Origin: Stichopus chloronotus
Taxonomy: Eukaryota > Echinodermata > Holothuroidea > Aspidochirotida > Stichopodidae
Assembly: GCA_021234535.1 (NCBI GenBank)
Contig: CM037833.1
Location: forward strand, 806,001 to 870,000
Reading direction: 5' to 3'
DNA: 64,000 nucleotides
Numbering within the stretch: the first letter of the stretch is position 1; every line of letters starts with the position of its first letter. The notes under the pieces were generated by a model that did not search any database, had not been told where the DNA came from, and was given only the letters and a program-made list of their open reading frames with translations. Made by a program: the position numbers and the translations under genes. Below are positions 62,346 to 64,000 of this stretch, piece after piece.

Positions 62346-64000
62346 TTTGCTGCCTCGGACGTCGGACAACGGGTATTCTCTAGAAGCCAGCGCTTGTGGG
62401 GAACAGGGACCGTCTGACTGCGACGCTTGCGTAATGTTATTGCATATGTTATACGAATAATTACAATCTACTGATTCTAATTAGGCTGTAATAAATTGAT
62501 TACAATCACCGGTGTTGTCTCTGCGCGCACGCCATCCACCAATTTATTTCTCCAGACCGTGTAACGATATCCTCCTGGACGATTAGTCAGATGAACTTGT
62601 GAAGGTGGTGGGTTTGTGCTTGAGTATGAGATGTAGTTTCAGCTGTGTCAGATGTAGTGACGTCACAGATCAAGAGAAAAGACCATGATGACTGTAACGC
62701 ATCATACAATGTTATGTGCTGGTAAGTACACGGTGTAAGCATTACTTTAACACGTTTTCATTACTTCTGGTAACAATGTCATTTCCCGTGTGATGATAAT
62801 ACCTTTACTCAGTATATGTTTACAATTTACAAATGTATAGATACATTACACAATTGGTCAAGGTCATCTGCCATATTTAAACTGAGACAGATTTAGTCAT
62901 TTTTTCCACACTTGAGATATTTTTCCATTACCTTGGAATGAGCTACCTTCTCACTTACTTACAAAGAGCTTCTATTTTATCAAAGTGCTATCCGCTTGTT
63001 ATTGCAATCAAAGTGCACTTGAATATTTACATCGCCAATAAGACTATTATTTACTATAATACCAACACAGTGAAATATGTAGTCATCAACATTTCATTTT
63101 AAAAACTGACCGTTTTTGTTCTGCCAATAACGCACATTGCAGACTAATGCAATGTATGTCCTAGTAAAGATTGAGATCTTTTTCAGAACAACCAGTAATT
63201 TGTAGAATATGTGATATAAAATATATGTATTCACTACTTGTTTTTAAAAAGCTCCAAAGCGAAAACCAAAGTGGATATTAATATATTATTATTAGTAGTA
63301 GTAGTATTTATCGAATAACAGAAAGAAGCATAGTCATCTATCTGAACGATATTCTAGATTAACTTACTTTGGGAGGTGGTTATCACACTTTGATAGCAAT
63401 AAGAGAGAATAGAGTTGACACCTGAAGATCTCTGATCGTTGCAAGGATCTCGATAAATAACTTGTCCGCTTGTACAGTCATATTAGTCGCGTACTGTACC
63501 AACAGTAATGATCTTTTTTCTTTTTCTGTCGTATACCTGGAGTTGTTCACAAATCCCCACCTTTATATTACCACTTCAAACATCTAGGTTTCAAACGAAA
63601 ATAGTGTTCAAGTCCACTCAATGGTGTGATAATTATATTTAAACAGTTAAAACAGGAGATAACAAGATCCAATACTGTAAATCCTACGAAAATAGATATA
63701 CGCATCTAAGACTGTGTTAAAGCAATGTAACGGTACTTTGCCTCATAATCAAACTGAAATACTTCACTTCAGCATTACGGCCTTGTTTGACATTTTCAGT
63801 GATAGGTTGGACTTGTTCAACCAATTCAAGGGCTTTCGGGTGAAATGTCTTTGGTAACTGTGATTGGCTGTTTAACATACTTCATACACGATCATTGTAT
63901 TGTTGTAAGAGTGACGTCACAATCCTTATGATCTTATATTAACCTCAATAGAACTATTGTAGCATGAAGTACCCAGCTTCTATTGGGTTGAGAACATTGG
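62346..64000. other. No gene recognised
   Basis: AT-rich intergenic or intronic DNA. Two TGACGTCA-type palindromes (near 62658 and 63911) resemble CRE sites, but nothing ties them to a gene. Confidence 0.45.

Overview
Animal nuclear DNA, about one third GC, with spliced genes, long introns, microsatellites and several classes of transposable element. The expanded NACHT receptor type, the DED-NACHT layout, the tRNA-derived SINEs and the pearl-like repeats together suggest a marine invertebrate deuterostome, most likely an echinoderm and possibly a sea cucumber. That assignment is inference from family resemblance. No bacterial, plasmid or phage features were seen.

The main content is a minus-strand innate-immune receptor locus of the NLR type, read from about 50.3 kb down to the left edge. 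A death-effector-like exon (50034-50310) splices in matching phase to a 1.5-kb NACHT ATPase exon (47985-49489). Downstream comes a repeating cassette of small exons that I call VD (120 bp), VS (203-206 bp), FH (80 bp) and YW (59 bp). Their phases are 0-0, 0-2, 2-1 and 1-0, so each cassette adds about 154 codons without shifting the frame. Cassette 1 has its VD part fused into the NACHT exon, followed by VS1, FH1 and YW1. Cassette 2 (39.7-34.5 kb) is complete. Cassette 3 has VD3, VS3 and YW3 but no FH exon that I could find. VD4 at 2.1 kb starts a fourth cassette that leaves the window. The introns are duplicated too: 186-4400, 31808-35320 and 38100-39800 are diverged copies of one block.

Between VD3 (33.5 kb) and VS3 (5.6 kb) lies about 24 kb of other material. 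It holds a dead Ty3/Gypsy retrotransposon (11176-15253) and a plus-strand multi-exon gene or pseudogene (17227-27668) of an uncharacterised animal family, with a 3' UTR to about 29.9 kb. Its introns carry an SGNH-hydrolase fragment, a 2.27-kb TA-flanked inverted-repeat transposon and tRNA-derived SINEs. An array rich in ACTAGT follows at 30 kb.

The 39.7-46.2 kb intron holds a TA-rich microsatellite, a small MITE family, a roughly 158-bp tandem repeat joined to a conserved palindromic head (a pearl/Helentron-like composite), and a lone plus-strand first-exon candidate at 45.35 kb. Upstream of the receptor gene, 51.3-56.2 kb is a decayed L1/Tx1-type LINE. From 56.2 to 64 kb I see only repeats and unassigned sequence.
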